Made by a program: the position numbers and the translations under genes. From the NCBI RefSeq assembly GCF_000315625.1, contig NW_005434658.1, forward strand, positions 481,203-545,202: 64,000 bases of DNA. The letters run 5' to 3'. The notes beneath the pieces were generated by a model. That model saw nothing but the letters and a program-made list of their open reading frames with translations, was not told the DNA's origin and did not search any database. This stretch comes from Guillardia theta CCMP2712. Taxonomy: Eukaryota > Cryptophyceae > Pyrenomonadales > Geminigeraceae. Shown here one piece after another: positions 12,151 to 22,999 of the stretch. Each line of letters opens with the position of its first letter. The stretch's first letter is position 1.

Positions 12151-12560
12151 TTCTCCACAGAGTTCGCCCGGCTGTAAACTTTCTGGGCCGCCACATGTTT
12201 GCGGCAGCGGGCCGCTGGCCTCGGCCCGCCGGGACTCGCAGCCGTACCGTACGGCGGTAGTTAACTGAGTTCGACTCGCAACCACCAGCTCCGAGACTCG
12301 AATCACTCAGCACTGCGGCAGCCCGCCGGGACGGTGCCTGTGAGAGACTCAGAGCCCGGCGCTCTGAGTCATCCGATGATGCCTCGGACGGGGCCATCAT
12401 GGCATGTCCGAGGCCTGCGGCACCGTGCCGCTGTCACCGGACTGGCAGGCTTCCACCGCCCGGCGGCATGCCATGATGACCGCCCCGCCCGGCGGCCGCG
12501 GCGGGTCACTGGCCCAAGTTACGGCGAGGGCCGCCGCCGCGAGCAAATTCAACTTCAATT
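12151..12560. repeat. GC-rich palindromic intergenic element
   Basis: The composition changes sharply to GC-rich with many short inverted motifs: GGCCGCCACA, GGCCCGCCGGG, CCGCCCGGCGG, CCCGGCGGCCGCGGCGGG. ACTCAGAG- and TCATCCGATGATG-like pieces also occur. The same vocabulary recurs at 23.0-23.7, 31.5, 33.0-33.3, 36.35, 42.4, 46.35, 49.65, 53.6 and 60.7-61.4 kb. No open frame with protein character is seen. It lies immediately 3' of the RPA49 gene and upstream of the carrier gene. Confidence 0.55.
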
Positions 12561-12706
12561 AGGTGATCGGGATATCGGCATTTCTGAAGTGTACCGTGAA
12601 AAACTTGCCTGATATGCGATGGCCGCGACTATGTACACAAGAACAACTTTCCCATTTCTATCCCTTCCCATACCCGCAACTGTCAGCCACGGTGTATCTG
12701 TCCTGT

Positions 12707-14100
12707 TCATCCCTTGGGCCCACGCGATCGTTTGGGAAACACGAGAGGAAGAGTGAGGCTGGCATGGTAATTGAACACCTTCAAGCTCTCCTCCGGGTCG
12801 TTCTTTCCTCGTTTGGCTCCCTTCTTGATCTTTGCGCCAACCTCTCTGAAGTAGGCAGACAACCTGCGGGCAAGTAAGCGGCGAGAGGTGGTCGAACAAG
12901 CAGTGCGGCACTTGTCAGGATGAAGCTTCAGGTCTGCTGCAAGGTCGTCGAAGTCCATCTCAAACTCTGTCACGAGCAAGCAGGCGACAGCGAGGTGGAG
13001 AAGCAGACGATCTCTCTGGGTCTTGAAGCAAGTCAGGGCGAAACAGGAGCGATCACGATTCAGACCTGAGGCTTCGTGTAGGAATTCCCAACAGATTCAG
13101 CAAACAGCTTGAGAAAGTGGACGCCGAGTGCCAACGGAATCCCCAGCTCCTTCTTGAGGACCTCTGGAGATTTCCTGAATCTGTTCGGAAGGTTGTGGAA
13201 GAAGACCAAGAATGAAACGTAAGAGAGGAGCTTCGCAACCCTCTTCTTGTCCTTCTTGTCCGGGTATGAGTCGGCAAGGTTGATGTGTCTGCGGATGAAC
13301 GCCGGGAGCTGCTTGGCAGATTCGGGATCCTGTGCAATTGCAAAGAACTGCCCTGGAACGATACTCTCCCACTCTTCACCATCTAACAAATCTTTCCTCT
13401 TGTAAACATCTGAGACGGTCTCTGCAGCAAGGTTGCAGGGAGGGGCAAGCTCGTTTGGCCCATTCGCCTTGTCCGCGTCCACCTCCAAACCCGCAAGCTT
13501 CTTTGCCGCGTCTGTTTCCTCCTTCTTCACTCGGAGCTCCTTCTCCACAGAATCCAGAGCATCTTGTTCCTCTCGTTCCGTTTCCTGTCCCTTCCGCTTG
13601 CGATGGACTGCTTTCACTCTCTTGCTGCCGAATCCATCCACAAGAGCGTCTCTTGCCTGTTCCTTGGAGAAGTCCACGGCGATGGTATTGTCCTTCAAGC
13701 CTTTGACTCGCTTTTTCAGAGCAATCACCTTTGCCATGTCGTCTCCGGGATCCACGATGACAAGTCTATCTTTCTCAGGGTCGTACATGCCTACCACGTA
13801 CTTGTAGGGTTTCTTATCCTGATCTTGCGCTCCTCGGAAGGAAACCCTCTCGCTCTCTATCTTGAGGTTCTTTCGCCCCACTTGCTTTGTACACTTGATC
13901 TTGAAGCTTGCGCTGTTGCGTTGCATCTGCTCTAAATGTGCGGGGGAATCCGCAAAGCATGCTAACACACACCCCGGTCCTTCCTCGTCCTCCCTCTCGA
14001 CAGAGGCTCTAACAAGCTTCGATGGCTGTACAATAACTTCATCCTGAGCTGCTTTCAAAGCTTCTATTCTGTTCAACTCCAAGGGAGGAAACAAGAGCAA
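12707..14100 (-). CDS. RNA polymerase I subunit A49 homologue
   Basis: A49 forms the TFIIF/TFIIE-like heterodimer of RNA polymerase I with A34.5 and helps rRNA transcription. Two exons are clear: 13066-14100 and 12707-13021, with an in-frame join at KPQ/TQRDRLLLHL. The N-terminal half shows the dimerisation-domain pattern (ACFADSP, FKIKCTKQVGRK, YVVGMYDPEKDRLVIVDPG). A charged linker follows, then the tandem winged-helix part (FIRRHINLADSYP, LLVTEFEMDFDDLAADLKL). The end, LTLPLVFPKRSR, matches the conserved LPL-FP terminus of the family. About 450 residues are visible against about 415 in yeast. No ATG is present at the 5' edge of exon 1, so a short first exon probably lies upstream, possibly near 14330 beyond the hexamer repeat. 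Confidence 0.85.
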
Positions 14101-14157
14101 AAATAAGGATGGACGTGGGGTGAGGAGGGAGAGGAGGGGGGCAATGAGAGAGGAGAA

Positions 14158-14159
14158 GG

Positions 14160-14225
<66 letters not shown>

Positions 14226-14270
14226 AGCAGGAGGAGCAGGAGGAGCAGGAGGAGCAGGAGGAGGAGGAGG

Positions 14271-14303
<33 letters not shown>
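14158..14303. repeat. (GGAGCA)n / (GGA) microsatellite
   Basis: About 145 bases of GGAGCA hexamers interrupted by GGAGGAGCA variants. On the minus strand this is a pyrimidine-rich CTGCTC tract immediately upstream of the first certain exon of RPA49. It could be the polypyrimidine part of an intron or a promoter-proximal tract. On the plus strand it would encode Glu/Gln repeats, but no gene context supports translation. Confidence 0.85.
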
Positions 14304-14379
14304 CTTGTCTACACTATCTACTTTCCGACATAGCCGCTACAACCCGCACGTGAAACCGCTACCGAGGCGGACATGAAAT

Positions 14380-14640
14380 ATCACTTGCTACTACCCACCC
14401 CTGTGAAAGGAGACAAGCCACCCCCACAAGTCTCTAAATTGATATCACCCCCTATTCCTCTTCTGAATTTTGTTCACCCTATGATTTCCCCAGTAAATAA
14501 CCCATGAAGTGAGACACATTGTACTACCCTACCCTCAAATAAGCAGATTCACCACCTGGCCACCAAATCGGCACTACCCCACCCCGGATATCCCGGTTGG
14601 GTCTGAAATCGATGGTGGGCCTGGCGACGTCGCCTGCGCT
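14380..14640. repeat. C-rich element and divergent promoter region
   Basis: CTACCCACCCCTG, CCACCCCCACA, CTACCCTACCC and CTACCCCACCCC occur within 200 bases. These are the same C-rich vocabulary as at 11.4-12.1 kb. The element sits between the divergently transcribed RPA49 and TrmB genes, so it overlaps the presumed promoters. Confidence 0.5.
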
Positions 14641-14955
14641 ATGCTGCTTGATCTCGATGCAGAGCGCCATGATCACATGCCGCCTTCCTCATCGCATGTT
14701 CAACTCGCAACCTCAATCCAGCTTCCTCCATCCCCCCATGCCCCAGGAGGGCTGCAAGCAGAGAACAACCAGCTGCGCCAGGGCCTGTTCCCGAGGCCGA
14801 GCGATCCCGTTGCACAGCTCGAGATTGTTCCTACGGTGAGTGTTGTCTGAGCTAGAATGATGTTCAAAGGGGTATTATAGAGAAATGTAAGAGATCGGTT
14901 TCTCGTGGTTCTCGTTGCCCTCTCCTCTGTGTTCATTTGCGCATGAAAGTCGCAG

Positions 14956-16006
14956 ATGTGTCCACCTCCTCGAAGTCTCCCACTGAGTGCGATTTTCAGG
15001 GGCGGCTTCTCATGGAGTTGGGGTAGAAGTGTCTTGGGGAATGCTCTCCCTACAGCCCGTATGATCTTCTGGGGACACCCTTCAACCAGTGCTGCCGAGT
15101 ACGAGGGAGATCGCCAGGAAGGGGAGGATGAAGCAATTTCGAACTCTGATGCACATGTACAGCGACGGAACGTTTCTGACTTGGGCGGAGATGAAGAATT
15201 TTCGAGGATCGAGATTTTAAGGCGACAAAGAGCAGAATTTCACGCCAGACGAGAACAGCGCCTAGCAAAAATCGCAGCAGGCGAGTCCGGGCTGGGCAAG
15301 GTACGACAGCACGTCAATCCTTTGGGCCCGCACTTCAGGACGCCGATCAAGGCACCGGATTGGAAGGAAGTATACGAGCATCCTGAGCAGGATCTGCACA
15401 TCGACCTTGGGTGCGGCAAGGGGAGGCTGCTTTTCGAGCTCGCAGGCATGAACAAGGACATGAACTACTTGGGTGAGTCAAGGCCAAGGGCCGGAGGGGA
15501 GGCATGCTCAGCGCTGATGCAGGTGTCGAGATCCGAGAGCTCCTGGTGGCTCGAGCAGATCGATGGACGAGGGAGGAAGGGAGGAGAAACTGTTGCTTCG
15601 TGTACGGCAACATCAATGTTTCAGTCGAGAGCTTGCTGAGCAGTTACCCGGGGAAGATTCGGATGGTGAGCGTACTGATGCCCGACCCATGGTTCAAGAA
15701 GCGACACCAGAAGCGACGCCTCCTTCAACCTGAGCTGGTTCAACAGGTGCCTCCTACCCTTCTCTCCTCAAAGTGACTTGGGCTTGATAGCTTGGCGAGA
15801 TGATGCCGCAGGGTGCGCAGTTCTTCGTCATGTCCGACGTGAAGGAATGTGCAGAGAGCATGATTGAGATCATGGATGCTTCCCCTCTCTTCGACAACTG
15901 GGACGGGAAGTGGATCGAGAGCCCGCTTCCCATCGCTACTGAGAGGGAGGGCTCATGCATGAGCCGTGGAGAGAGTATCTATCGTGCGTTGTATACCAGG
16001 TTGTGA
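14956..16006 (+). CDS. tRNA (guanine-N7-)-methyltransferase, plant/bacterial TrmB type
   Basis: TrmB uses S-adenosylmethionine to methylate G46 in tRNA variable loops. Three exons keep frame (14956-15472, 15523-15746, 15791-16006; 318 residues). The SAM site is DLGCGKGRLLFELA, followed by NYLGVEIRELLVARAD. The family signature PDPWFKKRHQKRRLLQPELV is intact, and VRQHVNPLG before the SAM site is typical of plant and cyanobacterial enzymes. The roughly 120 residues before that motif are not conserved and could carry targeting information. The ATG at 14956 directly follows a CAG, so it may lie at the start of an internal exon. An upstream frame from ATG 14641 ends at a GTGAGT donor at 14835 and would join in frame (introns 120, 50 and 44 nt). 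A plastid location is plausible but unproven. Confidence 0.93.
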
Positions 16007-16252
16007 CATCTGGGTTGATGATCTTGCGAGTTGAAGTAGCGATGATGCACTACCATCCAACAAACGTCTGCGTGTCAATAGAGGGAAAGGATATTTTGAT
16101 GTTTCTCAAGACTAAGGAATTAAACCAACAAGCTCTACATGTCAACGGACAGTCAGTAAGCTCGCCCAAAGTTCCCCTTCCAGAGGTCTGCAAAGCACGG
16201 TCGTATTTTCGCACTTTCCATGCAACTCAATAATGAAAAACTACTCTAAAAT

Positions 16253-17170
16253 CTACTCCTCGTCCTCGGCAGCATCACCGCCACCTCCTGCGTTCTTCCT
16301 CTTTACACGGCCAGGGCGTCCTCCTCCATGGGGAGAGGTGAGGGCAAACTCAATATGCTTCTCCTGCTCGACACGAACGAGGAAGGATGGGATGTTGACC
16401 ATCTGGCGGCCGACACTGAAAATGAAATCAGTAACAGTGCAAGAAGCATCACCAACTCGTGAGGTACAGAAGATACAGAGAGAGCAAGAACAAATGGTCA
16501 AGTCGCACAAGGAGTACATTGCAACCAGAGAGAGGTCTTACCGGATGTGTCTCTGGCGGATGAGTACACGAGCATGGTGAAGGGACTTGGCAAGGTTCTG
16601 CTTGAAGACAAGAGTCTGGAGGCGACGGGACATGATGTCCGACACTTTGATGGCGAGAACGTAATCCAACTCTTTCTTGTCCTCCTCCAAGAGACCGAGG
16701 CGAACGCATCTTCTGAGGAGAGCCTGTCCTTCGAAGATACGCTTGGGGTTCTTCTCGTCAAGAGTGAGCAGCTCACGAGCGTTGGCACGCATCTTGGCGA
16801 GGAGGAGCTGAACGCGCCAAACCTCACGCTTGTTCTTGAGGCCGAACTCACCAACGATTTTCATCTCACTGTCAAGACGCTCCTTCTCGAAGGGACGCCT
16901 TGGAGTCTTCGAAGTCTTCGAATCTTCACAAGACAAGTCAGTAGAACGTCATAGATCGGACCAGGAGCAGGGAGATTCCAAAAGACACCATGACGCAGCC
17001 AACTCTCGTGCAACCTCACACACGCATGCAATCATCGAGATTTGAGTTTTTCGAGCTCAAAAGTTCAAGGCATCATTGAAGTGTGTGAAGACGTAGAGGA
17101 GAACGAAGGCAATATGGAGAGGAGCGAGCATTTCGGTCCTGCACTCACAGTTGGTGTACTTGCGCGGCAT
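16253..17170 (-). CDS. RPS9: 40S ribosomal protein S9 (uS4)
   Basis: Cytosolic small-subunit ribosomal protein uS4. Exons 17149-17170, 16542-16923 and 16253-16415 give 188 residues in a continuous frame. Diagnostic stretches are [58 protein letters not shown] and [17 protein letters not shown], ending in an acidic tail. The first exon encodes only MPRKYTN plus one base, so translation starts 225 bases upstream of the main exon. The gene is tail to tail with TrmB (246 bp gap). Confidence 0.97.
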
Positions 17171-17289
17171 GGCGGCGACGGCTTTCCTCCACGCACGAGG
17201 TGAAAAAAAAAAGGTAAAGACAGTTATGGACCGTTGAGTCGTTATTTGCAAGCCTGTCTGTAACTGTTTTCCTTCGCAATGCTTATAGT

Positions 17290-17860
17290 CAATATTCTCA
17301 ATACGACCCCCCAAAGTCCTCTGAAATAGGGGTGGTCGCTAATTGGACCTGTCAGGTTGCTAATTTTTATCAAAGTTCTTCCAGTAAGTTTAGAAATTGA
17401 GTGGAATCATGTAATTTTTATGATCCCATTTGTGAAAGCACTGATTATTCTGCTTGTAAACCCCTATAGTCAAGAGGCGGCACGTTCCCACCCCACTCCC
17501 ACCCCTCCAAATTATTAGACTACCCCTTCTTTGAACAAATTCATATACCCCCACCATCTTTTGCCCCAGTTTTGAGACGGTGGGGTTATGTGGAATTTGT
17601 CATCTGTAGGGTGGGTGCATTTCACAGTTGGAATATATCGGGTACTTTTACTAATTGACATTTGGAAATAGTACGGTGGGTCATCAAATTTCGGGGTTGT
17701 TGGCACACCAGACAAGCTGGGGTATGGCGAGCGATAGGTAGGTGGGGTTGTTGGGGTGGGATGAAAGAAGGCAGGGGGCCGCCTCAGCAATGCAGGGAGG
17801 GGTTGAGCAGAGGAGGGAAGAGAGGTAGTGACTATGGCGATAGAGAGGAGTATTAAACCA
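17290..17860. repeat. C-rich to G-rich element in divergent gap
   Basis: The left part is C-rich (CCCACCCCACTCCCACCCC near 17490) and the right part G-rich (GGTAGGTGGGGTTGTTGGGG near 17730), a loose inverted arrangement. It lies between the RPS9 start (minus) and the secreted EF-hand gene (plus). From 17860 to 18300 no further element or coding exon is recognisable. Confidence 0.5.
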
Positions 17861-18310
17861 TGCCCATGACAGCAAATGAGTTCTTTCTTGATGATGGCTA
17901 TGGATCATTCAGGACGAGATGGTCTGATTGTCGTAGGTAGCAGCGAGGAAAGATCGAAGTAACAAAGAAATTGCTTCTGTAACAGGATTTCTTGCTTGAC
18001 ACGGAATCTCGATAGCGTTCTTGGTCTCAGTTTGATCTGTGTTTCCATTCTGCTACTGTTCCTGGCTGTGAATGTATTGGAGGAGTTATGGTGATTGAGA
18101 GGATTGAGAGGAAGATGCTGTTGTGTTGAACCATCTCGAACGCTCGTGTCACGAGATGTCTCGGTTGGTCTCTATCGTCTGTTCACGCATTCGTCTGTTG
18201 ACTCTCGTTGCTTCCATGGCATCGCTCCATGCTGTCATGACCTTGTCCCCGCATGGGCTGCACGGACCAACTGGCGTCCCCTTCTGACATCTTTTCCCAG
18301 TTCGAGCAGG

Positions 18311-20081
18311 ATGACAGGCAGGCGTTTCCACCTCAGTCTGCTGGCCTGTGCCTTCCTCCCTCTTTGTATAGCTCAGTATGGACGAGGAGGATATGGCGGA
18401 TATGGTGGCGGTGCCGGTGCCGGTGGCGCTGGGATGTATGGAGGAGGAGGAGCTGGCAATGCGGTTGCAAGGCCAGGAGGCGACAGCTCTCTGGATGACA
18501 GTGTGCGCTTGTTCTTGCAGCTCGATCAAGATGGTATGACTTGTTCGTGCGTGTTGCCAAATGACAAGTGAGAGGATGATCACTGCGAGTGAGGAGTTGG
18601 TCATAGCTGGATGTGTCGTTGTGGTGAAATCAGCGGTGATTGGGGATGTGGATGTGGATGGGGATGGGGATGGGGATGAGGATGAGGATGAATAGCATGA
18701 GAGTAGTGAACTGGATAAATGCAATTATGGTGATGATATATAGGTGATGGACATCTGGATGCTCACGAGCTTCCTCCTGCGCTTTACGGTCTCTTGAACT
18801 ACGACACCAACGGCGATGGTCGAATCAGCGCGGCGGAATATTTGGGTGCCTTACGACAGGTTCAGCTTGAGATGTCATTGGACCATCAGTAAGTTGCAAG
18901 AGAGAGATCCCTATATTTCTTGATGACGATGACAATGATTGATGGTGAAAATGAGATGTGCTGTATGTTCATATTCGCACAACCTACTAGGTGCGTTGGT
19001 ATTAGCCCATTGCCGACGTTACATTCCATGTTGTGCAACAATTATGCTCCGTTTAGCATGCGTTAGCGCCCTGATAACGTGTTAGCGCAATGCATACTGC
19101 CATCGATGATGCAGCGATGAATGCTCATGGTCGATGAACTTGCGAAAGGACAACAATCGTATCGTGTCAATCGAACTACCGCTACCTCCTCCTGGTGAAC
19201 CCTTGACGGATTGAAACAGGTGCCGTCAGCAGTATGGTCCCAACGCAGAGTTCGATGGAGTAGATGCTTGCCGTTGCAAGCAGGGCTTCATCAACGATGG
19301 GGGAAGATGTGTCGTCGACACTTATGGCATCGGACACCAGTGAGGACCTCCTCTCAACCTCCTTCCTCCCCTTCCTCCCTCCTCCTCGTCCGCTCTCTCG
19401 ATCGCTCGCTCTGACGTCATTCTGTACAGGGCTCAGGCTTCGTGCAGCTACATGGAAGCAGGAGCTGTTGTGGAGTTGTCGGACGCGACGTTCCTGCAGA
19501 TGCTTCAGGAGGGAGGAACATGGATCGTGATGTTCTACGCGCCGTGGTGTTCGCACTGCATGCAAGCCAAACCCGCATACGAGCAGGCGGCACTTGAGTA
19601 CGCACAGACTGCAGCGATGGCCGACTACCATCGTGCTCAGCAGGGCCTGCCACCAGGTAAGGGATAGCGCGGAGGGGAGAAAGAGACAAGGGGGTTAGGG
19701 GCTTGCAGGCGGCTACCAGGAGGTTCAGTTTGCTATGTTGGATGGAGATCATTACAGCAACATCGTGAAACATGAGGGAATCCGAGGATTCCCGACCATC
19801 CGCCTGTACAGTGGAGTGAGTTTATCCAACCACATCCCCATCACCTCCTTCTTTGCTCTTGCTACCTCTCTTGATCGTTGTCCACTTCCTCTGTTGCCTA
19901 CCTCTTCATCATCGAGGGAACTGACGATGAGCAGGGAAGGATGGTGAAGGACTACAAGGGTGATCGTACAGTTGAAGACTTCCTCTCCTTTGCTGCTGGC
20001 CTCCCTCAGGGTGCTCATCACGAGGCCGAGGGTATGGATGCTCAGGTACGGTTCTAGGGGGAGGGTGTTGCTGTTGCTGCT

Positions 20082-20124
<43 letters not shown>

Positions 20125-20797
20125 CCTTGGATGGTGTATCTCTGAAGTCATTATGGCAGTGCAAGATGGCGTACGGGGCAGGAGCAGAATTCGATGGAGA
20201 GATGTGCGACTGCCGCCCTGGTCAAAGTGCTTGCCGTGCTGAGGTTGGTCATGTGACGGCTCTCTAGGTTTCAGGAACGTCAACGGACGTTGCGTGCCGG
20301 TTGAAAAACCAAAGAGAAAGGTGAGCTGTGTGACCATTTCTCTACTCGCCTGCTTGTTCCTAGTCTACTTCCTCACCGTCTCCTTCGTGCTCATCTTCTC
20401 ACGTTTCCTCAGGCGCGAGCTCCTACCAAGCATCGCTCATACGACGAGGCAGCCGTCTACAGTGGTACTTCGAGTTCTCCCTTGCTGGAGAAGTTCCTGA
20501 CCCTCCCCAGGTGCTCGCGGTGTCGACGCCATGAACTCAGCCTGGCGCAAGCAGGCGACCAAGGCGGTTCAGAACGACGAGGTTGGAGGAGAGAAGAGCG
20601 ATGGGCCTTGCTCACGTAGGTTGGCAGGTGAACTACAACCGCCTCTGCCAGCAGGAGTTTGGCATCGGCGCTGAGTTTGATGGAGAGATGTGCACGTGCA
20701 GGTCAGCAGCTGATGTGATCAGTTGAGAGCCGCTGACACGACAGGCAGGGCTGGCTATGTGAACAGGAACGGACGTTGCGCTCGCGTGAGCTACTGA
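18311..20797 (+). CDS. Secreted EF-hand / thioredoxin / Cys-repeat protein
   Basis: A protein for the secretory pathway with a new-looking domain order. The ATG at 18311 opens a signal peptide (LSLLACAFLPLCIAQ). A Gly/Tyr-rich stretch and two canonical EF-hand loops follow: DQDGDGHLDAHE, split by an intron, and DTNGDGRISAAE. A Cys motif (YGPNAEFDGVDACRCKQGF, then GGRC) comes next. The thioredoxin domain carries WCSHC in MFYAPWCSHCMQAKP and the cis-Pro context GIRGFPTIRLY. Two more copies of the Cys motif end the protein (YGAGAEFDGEMCDCRPG and FGIGAEFDGEMCTCRAGY, each closing with NGRC). About eleven exons run to TGA 20795-20797. A PDI-like oxidoreductase of the ER or periplastid space regulated by calcium is a reasonable inference. 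The CSHC active site is complete. Confidence 0.85.
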
Positions 20798-21012
20798 AGA
20801 ATGAGAGAGGAGGAGAAATCCAGACGAGCAGATGTTGAAAGAGTAGACGATGGAGGGGCTGATGGGTTGGGTTTGAGTTTTAGGAGTTCTATGTGATTAT
20901 TCAATCTTCCGCTGAAATGGATCGTTGAGAATGAATGATGAATTGCTGAGAACTGAAGTGTATCTCCCTCCCCTCTTCCTTTCGTCCTTCCCTCCCTCCT
21001 TCCCTTCGTTCC

Positions 21013-21046
21013 TCACTCACTCACTCACTCACTCACTCACTCACTC
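21013..21046. repeat. (ACTC)n microsatellite
   Basis: About eight perfect TCAC units lie in the convergent gap between the EF-hand/thioredoxin gene and the glycosyltransferase gene. Pyrimidine-rich CCCTCC/TTCC runs flank them. The gap (20798-21244) shows no other feature. Confidence 0.9.
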
Positions 21047-21244
21047 TCATCTTATGTTCTGCGCCTTGCCTCCTCCTCCCCACTACCATCATCAGCCTCA
21101 TCACTTCATTACAACTGCGTCTTACAAGCTTCAGAGCTCTTCCTCCCTTTCAAGAACGTGAGTACTTGCAAGAATGGAAGACTTCCTGCCGTTACCTTTC
21201 GTCCTTTTCGCTACTCCACGCAGGCAGACCGTACTGATTATCTG

Positions 21245-22932
21245 TCAGCAGGCCCTTGTCCTCCTCCTCTCCATCACCTGCACTTTCAGCCAGCTTCCTG
21301 CCCAATGGTGGATCGCAAAGGAGCAAGGCTTCAACGCCTCTTCCGTCATCCTGCTTCGTCGTCACAATCTTGTTGCTGCCTGCCAGCGATCCTCACCTCT
21401 TTCTGGTCGACAAGTCCGCCGAGATCACGCCTGCAGCAGGAGAGGTTCAGGGAGGAACAGATGAGATGTGCCACAGACTGTTGGGAAGGGCAAAGAAGAA
21501 ATCGATCGGCAGGACCGCAACGAAGCCATAATCTTCATCCCCCTCCTCCTCTGACTGAGAGTGCTTCGCCTCTATCTCTCGCATCGCCCGAGCAAAGACG
21601 CGCGTGAAACGCCCTGGGCCACTGGCAGAGACATCAGCAACTTGTTTGAGGGAGGGACACCAGGATGGTGAAGCACAGGAACCTCGCAGTGATAGTTGGC
21701 ATGCCCACCCAGTTCAACCTTGCTGCTGCTCCTGCGTTCAACGACAGTCATCACAACATCCCTAGCAGCATAAGAAACCCTCGGTGGTTTCGGTAGCATC
21801 TCCCGCGTGAAGTCAAGAAGCAGGAGGAGGACCAGGACCACGGCAAGAATGGTGACGAGGAGGATGAAGAGGAGCACGAGGACGAGCACGAGGACGAGCA
21901 CGAGGACGAGGAGCACTAGCAGGACGAGGAGGAAGAAACGAAATTGCAGCAAGTTACCGATAGCTGGCAGTTTCTTATCCTGATCCATGAGCAGCTTCTT
22001 AAGGATGGGATGCTTCTTCCTGTGCACGTCCCAGCTCACGACCAACTGCGCACGTTCCCCTTCCCGTCACCTTGCAGCGAAGATACCGTTGCTTATCTCC
22101 ATGGCCCCCACATTGCTCAGTCCAGCATAGAAGTCCAGGTGGTCGTGCAGCACGTCGAAACTCTGCGGCGCCTCAGTGGCGCTTCGCCCGCGTGCTCGTC
22201 ACCTTGAGGCACTCGAAGTCGATGTCGATGTAAAGACCCCCGAACCTCCAGACCACCTGCCACCCACGTGCAGCAGGTCAGGAGGAGGAGATTGACGTCA
22301 TCGCCCCTCTCACCTCCAGGCGCAGCAGATCCGACTTCGCTCCCAGGTTGGGAGCGTTCTTGTAGGCCTCGGGGTTCAGCATTGCGAGCTCCTCTACGTC
22401 CTCCTCCGTCCAGAGGATGTGCTGCCATTCTGGATGGAGATCGATCCAGGTATTGCGCCATGCCAGGAACTGCTCTGGAATGTTTCCCCCCAACCAAATC
22501 TTGTCACAACAACCGTAAGACTCTCTTGGACCGGGAGGAAACGCATGTCAAGATGGAGGCTGAGGCTACCTGGTGGATGATTCTTGGGATTCGGGGACTG
22601 GCTGTCTCCTTGCTGGGGGATCCGGGGCTTTCACCCCCCACTGGTGACTGCATGCTCATTCGCTTCCTCACGTTCTCCTCGTACAACCCTCGCATCGTCT
22701 TCCAACAGAAGTCCTCGTCATCTTCGAACCACCAACCCCACTGCATCTTCCGATTCCCCATCGTTGATTCAAAGTCCGGGAAGGCATAGGACAGAGGGGC
22801 ATAGTTCAGGTCTGCCTCTCCTCCTCCTCCTCCTGATCCTCCTCCTGATCCTCCTCCTCCTCCTCCTGATCCCCCGGCTCCTCCCAACAGAATCGCCAAT
22901 GCTGTCATGACAAGCCTTGAATCTCGCGCCAT
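21245..22932 (-). CDS. DXD-motif glycosyltransferase, OCH1/GT32-like
   Basis: A type II Golgi-style sugar transferase using a nucleotide sugar and Mn2+. The ATG at complement 22930-22932 opens a signal anchor (LVMTALAILLGGAG), followed by a Gly/Ser linker encoded by GGA repeats. Family motifs occur in order: RIPRIIHQIWLGGNIP (exons 22570-22932 and 22314-22499), a WTEEDVEEL segment, GAKSDLLRLEV, then the DXD motif in GGLYIDIDFECL (22203-22256). FYAGLSNVGAMEISNGIFAA and KKHPILKKLL follow. The last exon has FAIHHWAGSW, the family's C-terminal mark, ending at TGA 21245-21247. Between about 21300 and 21960 the exon chain is less certain; a Leu/Val-rich open frame near 21900 is intronic. Donor and acceptor sugars cannot be told. 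Confidence 0.88.
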
Positions 22933-22999
22933 TTCCTGATCAAGCACAGATCATGGCCCTCATCCCCACCTTTGGCGGCGACTTCCGAACTGCTTCCCG

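Noticed and set aside
12101-12612. Open frames on both strands in GC-rich DNA
   Set aside because: GC-rich sequence has few stop codons. The frames are Arg/Pro/Gly-rich, overlap on both strands and match no protein pattern.
14120-14353. Plus-strand Glu/Gln repeat protein
   Set aside because: It is only the translation of the GGAGCA microsatellite, without conserved flanks.
21572-22045. Minus-strand open frame with a Leu/Val-rich stretch resembling membrane spans
   Set aside because: The hydrophobic part is an intron of the glycosyltransferase gene made of GGACGAGCAC-type repeats; a GTAACTTG donor precedes it and exons resume beyond it.
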